Shown: positions 36,237 through 46,008, counted from the stretch's first letter. The stretch: 64,000 nt of DNA from Schlesneria sp. (GCA_028291515.1 JAQGHU010000063.1:124001-188000), one strand, 5' to 3'. Numbers and translations: made by a program. Notes: generated by a model not told the origin, from the sequence alone.

Positions 36237-38480
36237 CTAGCTCCCTTTGATCATGGTTCGATCGAACACGCCAGCGGGGGTCGACCCCATCTCGTCGATG
36301 GCGACCTGCGTCATGTTGGTGTGGCCCCGTTCATGCTTGCCCCACCAGGCATCGGCTTCTTCGATCGACCATTCGTTGGCGGCGGGCGCGCGAGAAAGCA
36401 ACAGGCTGAGATCTCGAGTCGTTTGCGGACGCTTCGCCCGAGACTTTTCCAGGCACGACATCAACGAACTTTCCAGTTCGGGCGAAACGGGTCTTCCCAA
36501 TCGTTGCGACGGGGGATCGGGAAGTCGGGAAACATGCATCTGACAGAGTTCGACAATATTGCTGCCACTGAAGACAGGCTGGCCGGTTAACAGGAAATAC
36601 CCAACGGCTCCCACAGCATAGATGTCACTGCGAGTGTCAACGGACTGCGGATTCTGGATCGCCTCGGGAGACATGTAAAGGGGAGTGCCTGTCAGTCCGT
36701 CGGATGTCAGCCCGGCCTGCTTTTGATCATCGATGGCTTTCACCAGACCGAAGTCCAGGACTTTCACAACATCCGGTTCGCCACCTCGGCGGTTAAACAT
36801 GATGTTCGCGGGCTTGATATCTCGATGGACCAACCCCAACGAATGTGCTTCATACAGTGAACCACAGATCTGCTGCAGAATGTGGATCACGCGCGCTTCT
36901 GATTGCGGGCCGTAACGGTCGACAAGCGTCTGCAGGTCAATCCCGTCGAGGTATTCCATCGCGTAGTAGAAGACACCTTCCGCAGTGCGGCCGAAGTCAT
37001 AGATGGCAACCGTATTGGGGTTGTTCAATTGCGAAGTAATCTGAACTTCTCGTTCGAAGCGTTTGATCGAATCCTCATTGACCTTATCGACATTCAGCAG
37101 CTTAATCGCCGTGGGTCGTCGCAAAACGGCGTGCAATCCCTTGTAGACAACACCCATGCCCCCCGTTCCCAGCTTCTTTTCCAGGGTGTATTGTCCCAGC
37201 TTTTGAGACTCGATCGCATCTTTTTGGGCCTGTCGACGGAGGCGAGCGACGACCACGGAGAAAATGAATATTGCGATGGAGCAGATCGCTAAGAGGACGT
37301 ACAGACCCCAGAACGTCCACTGCAAGATGTGGAGGGGACGGAATGCTTCGGCCGTATCGATTTCGGTCGTCATCCCCATGCCGTATTCGCTTAACCAAGT
37401 CCAGGCCCCGATCACGGGGACACCCCGATAGTCTCGATAACCATTCACGTCGACGCCTGTATTGCCATCAATCGCCGAAGCGGCCATCTTGGTGAAAGGG
37501 AGTTCCCCTCGACGGGCCTTTGGACGATACCCATCCAGGAGATTGCCTCCCGGATCCTTGATCGTCAGATTCAACATGGAACGGACATGATCCGTGTCTG
37601 GCAGCAGTCCGATCAGAACGAGCGACTCGTCGAAGCGACTATTCGAAACGATACGTCCCAGCTTGTCGAAAGCATATGTTTCACCCGACGTTCCGATCTG
37701 ACCAAGCTGCAGGATCCGAGTGAATTCGCGTTCGGGACGCATGCGGAGCGCGAGGGCACCGACGACTTGAAACCGAGCATCTCGAATTGGGGTGCAGACG
37801 AACATCGTCGGAACGCCGGTCCGAAGCTTTCCGAATTCGTCTTTCATCACGGCGACACTGGGAAGAGGCGCACAAACGGTCGTTTTTCCATCCAGAGCCC
37901 GACTGATGAATGCATCGTACTCTGCAATATCCCGCCGTCCGATGAATTCTTCATAGGTCGAAGAGATCACTCGTTTTTGCTTATCCACGACGAAGTACGC
38001 GACAAAATGATGCGATGACAAAGTCGGTGCCAGCTCACTGCGCAACTTGCGGTGGCTCTCCGCGATCTGACCGGGGCGCATGAGAGGTGCTTCTCCGGGT
38101 GCGACCTGATCACTCTTTTCAAATTCCGCGACCAAGTCGTAAATGGCTTCGCGGACCTGCATGTCGTTCGCGGCAGTCTCCGCCGTCGAACACTGAACGT
38201 TGAACCAGGTCTCCAGCATCTCTTTTTCAACGTTTAACAGCGTCTGCAGTTGCGACTTCAAGTTCGCCTTCATCGTCGCTTCGATTGCTCGACGAACTCC
38301 AAACGCCAGCAGGGACAGGGCAATGATCGCTGCGATGGGGAAGATCCACGTCTGCTTCCGCAACATCACCGCAGTGCGGGTGACAGAATGGACGACGCTG
38401 GACTGCGCAAACGTCATATGAATGCCAGCCGGATGGTCGCTCGGACGTTGCTTCCTACGGAACAGGTTCAGCGGATTCAT
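36237..38480 (-). CDS. Cache-sensor serine/threonine protein kinase
   Basis: The protein has 747 residues. A short cytoplasmic N-terminus leads into helix 1 (IFPIAAIIALSLLAFGVRRAI, about 46-66), then an extracytoplasmic double-Cache-like sensor of about 320 residues (HHFVAYFVVDKQKRVISST, GETYAFDKLGRIVSNSRF). Helix 2 (about 387-412) and a Hanks-type kinase follow: GTGGMGVVYKG, AIKLLNVDK (Lys), HRDIKPANIMFNRR (catalytic loop), LDFGLVKAI (DFG), GTPLYMSPEAI. The kinase should phosphorylate Ser/Thr in response to a small ligand outside the membrane. It is monocistronic and converges with the YkgJ gene. Confidence 0.9.
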   Translation of the reverse strand: MNPLNLFRRKQRPSDHPAGIHMTFAQSSVVHSVTRTAVMLRKQTWIFPIAAIIALSLLAFGVRRAIEATMKANLKSQLQTLLNVEKEMLETWFNVQCSTAETAANDMQVREAIYDLVAEFEKSDQVAPGEAPLMRPGQIAESHRKLRSELAPTLSSHHFVAYFVVDKQKRVISSTYEEFIGRRDIAEYDAFISRALDGKTTVCAPLPSVAVMKDEFGKLRTGVPTMFVCTPIRDARFQVVGALALRMRPEREFTRILQLGQIGTSGETYAFDKLGRIVSNSRFDESLVLIGLLPDTDHVRSMLNLTIKDPGGNLLDGYRPKARRGELPFTKMAASAIDGNTGVDVNGYRDYRGVPVIGAWTWLSEYGMGMTTEIDTAEAFRPLHILQWTFWGLYVLLAICSIAIFIFSVVVARLRRQAQKDAIESQKLGQYTLEKKLGTGGMGVVYKGLHAVLRRPTAIKLLNVDKVNEDSIKRFEREVQITSQLNNPNTVAIYDFGRTAEGVFYYAMEYLDGIDLQTLVDRYGPQSEARVIHILQQICGSLYEAHSLGLVHRDIKPANIMFNRRGGEPDVVKVLDFGLVKAIDDQKQAGLTSDGLTGTPLYMSPEAIQNPQSVDTRSDIYAVGAVGYFLLTGQPVFSGSNIVELCQMHVSRLPDPPSQRLGRPVSPELESSLMSCLEKSRAKRPQTTRDLSLLLSRAPAANEWSIEEADAWWGKHERGHTNMTQVAIDEMGSTPAGVFDRTMIKGS

Positions 38481-38804
38481 AAGGAGAATATCCCGACGCG
38501 TCTGGGGAGAGAGTCTTCCCCATCTTCACGGCTAAAAATCGCAACATTGATTTGGCGCTGTTGCTAGTCTGCCACACCGACCAGTCCCTGCGAGAGCGGA
38601 TTGGCGAATCCACCACAACAAGATGGGTCGGGGACACCGACAACTCCGATTGTACCGACAATTCGGCGTACCGAAGATATGCCGTTCAGCCTGCCTTTCC
38701 GGTGTTTGGTGGTTACACTGCGTCAGACAGTCCAGAATTCTCGGTTTCGCACTGGAAGCGAGGCCGTGTTTCGGGCGCATCACCATCGTTGCTGAAAGCA
38801 ATCC

Positions 38805-40238
38805 ATGACGGAACTTCCCGCAAATTCACCGACCCATCGAGGGATGCCGCTGCACACCAAGATCCTGATCGGTCTGCTGGTCGGTGTGGCTCTGGGTCTG
38901 CTCTGCAACTACCTCGGGACGGTTTCGAAGAATCATTCGTTTGATCTGAACGGTAATGGCCAGATCGACGGCTATTACGAACACTGGTTGTCAGATAGCG
39001 ATCAGAACGAATTACGAGGGTGGCTGGACGATGTCATCTACTGGGCGAAGCCCGTGGGAAGCGTCTTCCTGCGGCTGATGTTTATGGTTGTGGTCCCCAT
39101 GGTCTTTGCCGCATTGACGTTGGCTGTTGTCGAAATTGGCGACGTTCGTAAGTTGGGCATGATCGGCCTGAAGACTTTGGGGTTCACGGCAATCCTATCG
39201 ACGGCGGCGGTGCTGATCGGTGTTGGTTTGGTGAACGGCCTGCAACCCGGCCGTTCTCTCACACCAGAGCAACGCGCAAAGTTACTCAACGACGAGGATA
39301 ACTCTAAGGGCGCTGCGAAAAACATGGACAAGGCCAAACAAGCCAAGCCCGTGCGAGATGTCCTGGTTGATCTGCTGCCCGAAAACCCGCTGCAGGAAAT
39401 GGTCGGTGCCGTGGATGGCAGCTCCAAAGGGAACGGCATGCTGGCGGTGATGGTGTTCTCGCTGATCTGCGGGATCGCCATTACGTCGCGGCCGGAAGAA
39501 ACGAAGACGTTCGTCGCGTGGCTCGAAGGTCTCTATGCCATCGCGATGGCTGTCATCTCGTTTGCGATGAAATTGGCCCCGGTAGGCGCTGGCTGTCTGG
39601 TCTTTGCGCTGTCGGCTCAACTTGGATTCGGAATCCTGAAGACTCTCTTCTGGTTCGTGATGACGGCGCTGCTCGGGTTGGGTTTGCAGCTCTTTGTCGT
39701 CTATTCGATCATGGTCATGGTGTTTGCACGCCGATCGCCATGGTCGTTTTTTCGAGATGTTTCTGAGGCGATGCTGGTCGCGTTCGGGACCTCTTCATCG
39801 AGCGCAACACTTCCGACGGCGATGGAGGTGGCTCATGATCAGTTGAAGTTGCCATCACGAGTCGCCAACTTCGTGCTTACGGTCGGCGCGACAGGCAACC
39901 AGAACGGTACGGCCCTGTATGAAGGGGTCGTGGTCCTGTTCCTGGCCCAGGTCATGGGAGTTGACCTGACCGCGAGTCAGCAGTTCACGGTCGTACTCAT
40001 GGCTGTCCTCGCCGGTGTGGGGACGGCTGGAGTTCCTGGCGGTTCATTGCCTTTGATCGTTGTCGTGATGCAATCGGTCGGCGTTCCCGGCGCGGCAATC
40101 GGCATTATTCTTGGTGTCGACCGAATCCTCGACATGTGCCGCACGGTTGTGAATGTGACCGGTGACCTGGCAATCGCCGCCTGCGTGGCCAGCAGCGAAC
40201 CGGCCGATCCAGCGCCGCAAACAATACCTGTCGTATGA
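38805..40238 (+). CDS. Dicarboxylate/amino acid:cation symporter (DAACS family)
   Basis: The protein has 477 residues. It transports Glu/Asp or C4-dicarboxylates with H+ or Na+ into the cell. Family marks are the serine-rich re-entrant segment AFGTSSSSATLP, then GATGNQNGTALYEG (canonical NMDGT), GVGTAGVPGGSLPLI and DRILDMCRTVVNVTGD. Eight or so membrane helices are predicted. Unusual is an insert between helix 1 and 2 reading SFDLNGNGQIDGYYEHW, which resembles an EF-hand calcium loop, and another polar insert around RSLTPEQRAKLLNDEDNSK. It is monocistronic and followed by a large inverted-repeat element. Confidence 0.92.
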   Translation: MTELPANSPTHRGMPLHTKILIGLLVGVALGLLCNYLGTVSKNHSFDLNGNGQIDGYYEHWLSDSDQNELRGWLDDVIYWAKPVGSVFLRLMFMVVVPMVFAALTLAVVEIGDVRKLGMIGLKTLGFTAILSTAAVLIGVGLVNGLQPGRSLTPEQRAKLLNDEDNSKGAAKNMDKAKQAKPVRDVLVDLLPENPLQEMVGAVDGSSKGNGMLAVMVFSLICGIAITSRPEETKTFVAWLEGLYAIAMAVISFAMKLAPVGAGCLVFALSAQLGFGILKTLFWFVMTALLGLGLQLFVVYSIMVMVFARRSPWSFFRDVSEAMLVAFGTSSSSATLPTAMEVAHDQLKLPSRVANFVLTVGATGNQNGTALYEGVVVLFLAQVMGVDLTASQQFTVVLMAVLAGVGTAGVPGGSLPLIVVVMQSVGVPGAAIGIILGVDRILDMCRTVVNVTGDLAIAACVASSEPADPAPQTIPVV

Positions 40239-40303
40239 GATCAGTTTGCGGCGTCAGGGATGCGCCCTAGTCAGCATGGATCGTCGGTCGGCTCATTGTC
40301 CTC

Positions 40304-40525
40304 AGGCCCAAGGGGCCGGAACTTTGTCCAGCCAGGGCCCTTTGGCCCTGGAATTAAGCCCACAATTAGAATTCCAAAGGCCTGAAGGGCCGGACATTTC
40401 AGGAGGGCGCTGATTGCAAATGAGGGACTAATGGGCCGGCCCTTCAGGCCTCCCGAGAAGTTTTAGGAGGCCCTGTTCCGGGGCCGAAGGGCCCCGGCTG
40501 GACAAAGTTCCGGCCCCTTGGGCCT
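40304..40525. repeat. 222-bp nested inverted-repeat element
   Basis: Outer arms of 48 bp (40304-40351 and 40478-40525) match at 45 of 48 positions; the three mismatches are transitions. Inner arms of 15 bp (40379-40393, ggcctgaagggccgg, and 40436-40450) are perfect. Each outer arm also holds its own small palindrome (agggccctttggccct type). It lies between convergent genes and could act as a two-way terminator as RNA or a cruciform as DNA. Confidence 0.85.
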
Positions 40526-40589
40526 CATGATAGAGTTCACAAAATCCCAAGACGACTGCCTCAAAGCTGTGTCGGTACCTGTGCTCTAA

Positions 40590-41639
40590 TCAGGCAGCAC
40601 GCTGCTGTGGCATCTTGTCGGTGGATTGTCCCACTTCGCTGACGAAATTTTCCACGCCTTTCGCCAGATGGAACTGGTTGTTCCCACCTGCATTCGCCCC
40701 CACTCCTGGATTTCTCCACAGACACGGAATGGTATCCATGGCGGCCGCGAAATAGCTGGGGAACAACGGCACCACCGCGTCTGGGTTCTTGCGGCGATAT
40801 TCCGCGAGCTTGGCTTCCAGTTCGAAGTGAGGCGACTTGGGGAACCGGTGATGCGGACCGTGCACGAACAGTTCGAAGTTAAAGTAGGAACAGAGGCGTG
40901 TAATCCAGTTATTTCCAATGATTGTGCGGGTGCCGAGGATCGGATCGGTGCTGGCCATCCCCAAATGCTCAGTAAATTTGCGGAAGCCATTGAAAGCCGC
41001 AGCGATTGGCATCGGCATCAGCCACATGGGATCGAAGCGACTCCAGTCGATTTGACCGGTCAGCGTGAGCGTGACCAGCGTCACCGCTACGGCACCCCAA
41101 ACTGCTGCCATCGCCAGATATTCACGCCCGAGTGTCTTTCTCGCTTGTGCACTCAATGGCGACCGCTTGGAGAAGTAGATGCGACCGTAAACAATCGGAT
41201 TGGCCAATACCGCCCCGAAGAGATCGAACAGAACGAACGCGCGTCGGAATGCCAACGATCGACGAGGGCTCGAATACGGCCACAGTTCGAAGTCATCCGA
41301 CGTATTGAGATACGCATGATGTCGGATATGGGTCTCGCGATAAGCGCTGTAGGGAATTCCGAGGAACGTCCCGACGATTCGTCCGAACCAGATATTGGCG
41401 GTTCGCGATTTCCCCATCGTCTGATGGACCGCTTCATGGAAGGAACCGGCGACGCAGAACCAGGCATAACCCAATGAAACCGCCCAGGCCGATCTGGCCA
41501 ACAGACTATCTCCGCCCAAGCCCATCACGAACCCGACATAGCCGAGGAGAGCGACGGCAGGGAATAGCAGGAACCGAGGCCACAGCGACTCTTCGCCAAG
41601 GGCTTCAAATTCTTCGGCGGTGAATTCAGTCTTGGACAT
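40590..41639 (-). CDS. Membrane fatty acid desaturase-family protein
   Basis: The protein is 349 residues from MSKTEFTAEE (41639), with a strong site agggaggg 6 nt upstream; a longer frame reaches 41669. Three histidine boxes of the membrane di-iron desaturase/hydroxylase family are seen: SFHEAVHQ (HxxxH), ETHIRHHAY (HxxHH) and HGPHHRF (HxxHH). Hydrophobic segments flank them. Such enzymes use O2 to desaturate or hydroxylate acyl chains on lipids, CoA or ACP. It starts 30 bp after the condensation-like gene on the same strand and forms an operon with it. The nearby ACP and ligase suggest an ACP-bound substrate (inference). Confidence 0.85.
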   Translation of the reverse strand: MSKTEFTAEEFEALGEESLWPRFLLFPAVALLGYVGFVMGLGGDSLLARSAWAVSLGYAWFCVAGSFHEAVHQTMGKSRTANIWFGRIVGTFLGIPYSAYRETHIRHHAYLNTSDDFELWPYSSPRRSLAFRRAFVLFDLFGAVLANPIVYGRIYFSKRSPLSAQARKTLGREYLAMAAVWGAVAVTLVTLTLTGQIDWSRFDPMWLMPMPIAAAFNGFRKFTEHLGMASTDPILGTRTIIGNNWITRLCSYFNFELFVHGPHHRFPKSPHFELEAKLAEYRRKNPDAVVPLFPSYFAAAMDTIPCLWRNPGVGANAGGNNQFHLAKGVENFVSEVGQSTDKMPQQRAA

Positions 41640-41669
41640 TGTCCCTCCCTGGACCAGACATGGAGCCAA

Positions 41670-43100
41670 TCACGCTGCTCGTCGTTCTTCGGCAATATCC
41701 GCGGGAATCAATTGTTTCAATTTCGTCACGAAGATATCTGCCAGTTGTTCTGCTTGCTCTTTTGTGAAACTCAACGGATCGCAGTGCATGTTGACGTACA
41801 GGTTACCGGCGTAAGTGCCGACTGAGGTTGACAGTCGCGTATTGGGGCGCACCGGAACAGCACCGGTCAGCACATCCAACGTCACATTTCCCGCCACACA
41901 ACGGCCCTGCTTGAGAGGAAACCGAGCCGTAAATTGCCGACGGATGTCTCCCACATTGGTCAGGATGACTGAGGTGAAGCAGCGGTTCATCCGCAACAGA
42001 CACCACAGCAAACCCGGGATCTTAAGCATATATTTCAGGCCAATGGCAACAAACCGACCCTGCTGCTGGTTCACGATTGCGGACGTTTGTCGGTGTATAT
42101 CGGCAAGCAAATCGTCCGGCTGATTACAATCGCTGGAACGGCGAGTCAAAAACATATAGCTGACGATATTTGCAGCCGGCATCTGATCGTGCAAAGGAGT
42201 TCGCAGGCTGGTTGGCATTCCAATCCGCAACCATTGATTATCCCGGTTCTTTCCGTTCTGAAGATTCCAGGTGCGAATCGTCTGGAACATCTCAAGCAAG
42301 TACAGATCGTTCAGCTCCACGGATTTTCGTGCCGCAACGACCTTCAGCTGCTGCAATGTATGCCGATCGATCATTCGGCTGATGATCGCAGGGAATTCCA
42401 ACGGAGTTCCGATGGAGTTCTTGCGTGTTGCTGCCAACGGTGCCGGTTGTCGGCGTAGCAGCTTCATCAAACGCTTGCTGAGCATCATCGGGCAACTCAC
42501 CGTCTTCGGCGGTGCTTCGGATTCGACATGGGAATAGTTGGTGCGCGCAAGCAACCGTTCGAAGCAGACAGGTTCAATCTCAGGCAGTTCCGCTCCTTCG
42601 GGCGCGGTTTTCAGGCCGTAGCACGCCAGTAAATCCCCGATGAATTGAACACCACCCAGTCCATCTGTGCAGGCATGGTGAAACTGAAAAACCAGTTCCG
42701 CGACAGTCGGACGTCGATCGACCCAGACACGGAGACCAATCTCTGTCGCGAGATCAATTTTCTCTTGCTCGGGCAACTTCCGCGGCTCTCCGTGCTCTTC
42801 CCAGGCAACTTGCGGAGTTGGCGATGTGACTGGAATCCAGCACAAGCCCTTTCCACGGACTTGGGCGACATGGCTCATCAGCAACGGATGGCGTTTCAGC
42901 GCGAAGTCAACAGATTGCTCAAAAGCCTCGCGGTTCAGATTACCGTTCAGCTTCAGGATCAACACAAACGACATGGGATAGCTGTTTGTGTCGTCTTGAA
43001 CCATGTATTGTTCGAAGGGCGACAGAGGCAAAGGAAACAACCCCTGCGTCGCATCGGACGAAATTGCAGATTGTGGCAGTTGATCAGCGAATCCATTCAT
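41670..43100 (-). CDS. Stand-alone condensation-domain-like acyltransferase
   Basis: The protein has 476 residues. The motif FHHACTDGLGGVQFIGDLLA contains HHxxxDG, the catalytic signature shared by NRPS condensation domains, wax-ester synthases and related CoA/carrier-dependent acyltransferases. The N-terminus (PLPLSPFEQYMVQDD) fits the first conserved block of such proteins, and ILTNVGDIRRQF and YAGNLYVNMHCD fit the C-terminal half. It probably transfers an acyl group from a carrier to an amine or alcohol. It is upstream of and cotranscribed with the desaturase. It has no carrier or adenylation domain of its own, so partners must come from elsewhere, for example the ACP at 49357. Confidence 0.8.
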   Translation of the reverse strand: MNGFADQLPQSAISSDATQGLFPLPLSPFEQYMVQDDTNSYPMSFVLILKLNGNLNREAFEQSVDFALKRHPLLMSHVAQVRGKGLCWIPVTSPTPQVAWEEHGEPRKLPEQEKIDLATEIGLRVWVDRRPTVAELVFQFHHACTDGLGGVQFIGDLLACYGLKTAPEGAELPEIEPVCFERLLARTNYSHVESEAPPKTVSCPMMLSKRLMKLLRRQPAPLAATRKNSIGTPLEFPAIISRMIDRHTLQQLKVVAARKSVELNDLYLLEMFQTIRTWNLQNGKNRDNQWLRIGMPTSLRTPLHDQMPAANIVSYMFLTRRSSDCNQPDDLLADIHRQTSAIVNQQQGRFVAIGLKYMLKIPGLLWCLLRMNRCFTSVILTNVGDIRRQFTARFPLKQGRCVAGNVTLDVLTGAVPVRPNTRLSTSVGTYAGNLYVNMHCDPLSFTKEQAEQLADIFVTKLKQLIPADIAEERRAA

Positions 43101-43311
43101 CGATCAATGTCTCCTCGGACCTAATTGTCGGTGAAGGGGAGAGGGTTGGACATCAGGGACTGCATCGCCTGCAAGGTTCCCTTTAACGGCACATCGGCTG
43201 GCTCAAAATCGTCAATGGGCGTTTCGTTCTCTGGCTGATGGTCTTCTGTTCACCGCTACGTCGCTCAAGAACGAGTCTTGTCGAATGTGGTACTTTCGAG
43301 CATATTGCATT

Positions 43312-43345
43312 CAACAGTGACCTCGCTCTCGCGAGGTCACTGTTG
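43312..43345 (-). terminator. Hairpin after the esterase gene
   Basis: caacagtgacctcg (43312-43325) and cgaggtcactgttg (43332-43345) form a perfect 14-bp stem with a 6-nt loop, just beyond the stop of the minus-strand gene ending at 43357. No long T-run follows. It suggests that the esterase and condensation/desaturase genes are separate transcripts. Confidence 0.6.
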
Positions 43346-43356
43346 GCAATCTTGCA

Positions 43357-46008
43357 TCATTTCTGGGGAACGATGCGTTCTTCCTGCAGTTCTTCCGCAT
43401 GATTCACCAGGACCATTCCCGGTTTTGGATCGATGCGGTAGGAAATCTCTTTACCCATTGGCAGCGTGTAGTACTGCACCTCTGCATCGCTGCGGCGGCG
43501 CCAGGTGAGTGCGTAGGGAACGCGATACTCGTCGAACCCACCGGGAGCGAGTGTTCGTGGCTTGCTCCAATCGGTGTACGGCCCTTTTACTTCGTAGGTC
43601 ACAGATTCAACGGAGTCATTCGACACCATGACACCGGGCAGTTGATACTGCACGACGATGTGCTTCTTGACCCAGTCCAATCCATCCATTCGCAGTGGAA
43701 CCCCATTCATCACCACGTCATGCACTGCGTCTGGCTTCACGCCTTCCAGCAGTTGAGCGGCGGAGCGAGCCTTCAGAACAGCAGCTACAAACTTTTCTTC
43801 CTCGATCGTCTTGATCTCGGCGTCGTAGCCTGGAGCGAACGACCATTTGGACAGAATCTTGAAATCGCCAACTTCGGCAAACTTCGGTCCGCGGCGAACG
43901 AATCCGTTCTTGCGAACGTATGGGGCGTAATCGCGAGTAATGCTCAGATCAAGCTCACCAACAGGAGTCCACTTTGTCTGCCCCTTACGTCGCATCGAAA
44001 TGTTCAGTGGGACCGAGGTCAGCGACAAGGTCAACGGATTGCCAGGTGGCTGTTCCAGCAACTTGGGTCCGATCGAAGGAGCCGGGTCGAGCAAGTGGAT
44101 TGGATCACGCAACAGGAAGTCGACGTTCGTTTCCAGATCTTCGCCATATTTCTTCAGGTCAGGAATCATTTCCTGCAGGAACTCGCGGTCAGCAAGAGCG
44201 TGATATTCTTTCGGGGTGAAGTCGAAGACGTTGAACCGATTCACTCCTCCAGTCATGATCAACTGGCTCCAGGCGGGCACAACGGTTTCTGCAACGTCGA
44301 TTTCCAGCCCGGTCTTGATCATGGGAGGAAACTCGGTCGGTGCGGGATACGTTTTCATTTTGAAGTCTTTGGGAATCTGACCCAAAGTCCCCAGGATCAC
44401 ACCGGAAACAATCGTAATCCCATCATTGTCGATGATCAGTTCTTCAGGATACGTTTTCATGCGTGGTTGCCAAATCGGCATTGCGATCTGACCGACGCAG
44501 GTGATTCGATTGAAGATCACTTCGTTCAGCTTCTTTTCGAAGTTCTGAATCATGTTCGGAACGCTATTCATCACTTGGCGTTCGAACTCGGACTTCTTGT
44601 TGTAGATCCCGTCAACCAGTCCATCCGAGACTTTGCCATTCAAGAAAGGCAAACCGCGAACGTGCACGTTATTGGGTTGCGTCACGTACCAGTTATCTGC
44701 CGGAATCTGGAAGTCCATTCCGGTCAGGTTCAGTTGAACCTTGCGATCGATGACAGTCGGGCGGCATTCGATGGTCAACCAAACCGGAGCCCGATGCCCG
44801 ATCACGACATTCATCGAGCCGGCAGTTGCAGACAGCAGCAGCTTGCCATTGAGCTGCGAGTTGGAAACGGTCATCGTCAGATTGCGCAGACCAACCTGCA
44901 TCACTAACCGATTCGGTGCCATGGGGATAATTCGCAGCCGTTCGACATGACCGCTATAGTGCAAGCCTTGCAGCGCCACGTCGATCGGCAGGAAGCCACC
45001 AACCTTGGCACTTTGATAGACTCCACCGACATAGCCTGTGACAGGCTTGGTCGCCAACTTCTCAGGAGCCGAGAAACAGAGAGCCTCAAGCACGTCTTTG
45101 CAGACGCGGAAACGAACAGAGCGAGGCATTTCGGCCCCGGGAACGAAGGGCAATTCGGACTCGTGACCGTTGTTGTAACCCTTGGGTTCAACCCAAGCCA
45201 GATCTTGCTTTGGTTCTTGGCTGGGATCGAGCAACCAGTCGGTCAGCGCGGTTTGCGTGAAGACCACGTTGCTCAGGTCATGGGCTCGCTTACTTACTTC
45301 CGTAAAATGAGCCTTTCCGCCAGCGGCATTCACCGCGGCGACCATATCTTTCGCGATGTGAGGTGAAACGAGTGGATCGCTGGCCGCGTGAAAAACCCAC
45401 GTTGGAATCCCGGCAACTTTCGGTGCGTCGGCCGTGTCGGCCATCGCACTCACAGGGACCAGGGCCGCCCATCGATCTCGTGTTCGTGATGCGACGGTCC
45501 ATGCGCCGCTGCCACCCATGGAAAGCCCGACCAGGCATTCACGCTTCTTGTCGACGCTGTAATCATTCTCGACAGCGTCCAGCATTTTCAAAGCTCGCTC
45601 TGAGTCTTCAGGCTGATCGGTCCAGCCACCCAGTACGCGACTTTGAGTGTCTTCGCACTGTGGGAACACGACCAGGAATGGATACTCTTCCAATCGCAGT
45701 CGGATCGATGGAGCCATTCCCGAGACGAGTTGTGATCGTCCGTCGGTCCCACGATTACAGGCCCCGTGCAAAAACAGAATGACGGGCCATTTTTTATCGG
45801 CGTTATAGTTTGCCGGAACGAACACCACATACTTGTGGTCCCCGCTCGCATCTGTAAGCACCCGATTGACAAATTCGCCTTGAGTGGCAGACTGTCCCAC
45901 CGTAGCCGCAGTTGGCGTAACCTGGGCCCGAACTTGCCCGGAGACAACCAGACACCCCAGAACGGCAAGTAGCAGCGATCGAGACCGCAAGCCGAGCGTG
46001 ACGGCCAT
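43357..46008 (-). CDS. Secreted alpha/beta-hydrolase esterase fused to a large unrecognised domain
   Basis: The protein is 883 residues from the ATG at 46008, with a strong site aggaggaa 5 nt upstream; a longer frame to 46065 exists. After a signal peptide (SLLLAVLGCLVVSGQVRA), residues about 45-265 form an alpha/beta-hydrolase of the PHB-depolymerase/esterase type: VILFLHGACNRG, LVGLSMGGSGAW (nucleophile Ser), HAASDPLV (Asp) and SKRAHDLSN (His). The remaining 600 or so residues match no family I recognise and look all-beta (LRIIPMAPNRLVMQVGLRNL, VWLTIECRPTVIDRKVQLNL). The combination suggests an exported hydrolase with a large binding or anchoring part. Confidence 0.8.
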   Translation of the reverse strand: MAVTLGLRSRSLLLAVLGCLVVSGQVRAQVTPTAATVGQSATQGEFVNRVLTDASGDHKYVVFVPANYNADKKWPVILFLHGACNRGTDGRSQLVSGMAPSIRLRLEEYPFLVVFPQCEDTQSRVLGGWTDQPEDSERALKMLDAVENDYSVDKKRECLVGLSMGGSGAWTVASRTRDRWAALVPVSAMADTADAPKVAGIPTWVFHAASDPLVSPHIAKDMVAAVNAAGGKAHFTEVSKRAHDLSNVVFTQTALTDWLLDPSQEPKQDLAWVEPKGYNNGHESELPFVPGAEMPRSVRFRVCKDVLEALCFSAPEKLATKPVTGYVGGVYQSAKVGGFLPIDVALQGLHYSGHVERLRIIPMAPNRLVMQVGLRNLTMTVSNSQLNGKLLLSATAGSMNVVIGHRAPVWLTIECRPTVIDRKVQLNLTGMDFQIPADNWYVTQPNNVHVRGLPFLNGKVSDGLVDGIYNKKSEFERQVMNSVPNMIQNFEKKLNEVIFNRITCVGQIAMPIWQPRMKTYPEELIIDNDGITIVSGVILGTLGQIPKDFKMKTYPAPTEFPPMIKTGLEIDVAETVVPAWSQLIMTGGVNRFNVFDFTPKEYHALADREFLQEMIPDLKKYGEDLETNVDFLLRDPIHLLDPAPSIGPKLLEQPPGNPLTLSLTSVPLNISMRRKGQTKWTPVGELDLSITRDYAPYVRKNGFVRRGPKFAEVGDFKILSKWSFAPGYDAEIKTIEEEKFVAAVLKARSAAQLLEGVKPDAVHDVVMNGVPLRMDGLDWVKKHIVVQYQLPGVMVSNDSVESVTYEVKGPYTDWSKPRTLAPGGFDEYRVPYALTWRRRSDAEVQYYTLPMGKEISYRIDPKPGMVLVNHAEELQEERIVPQK

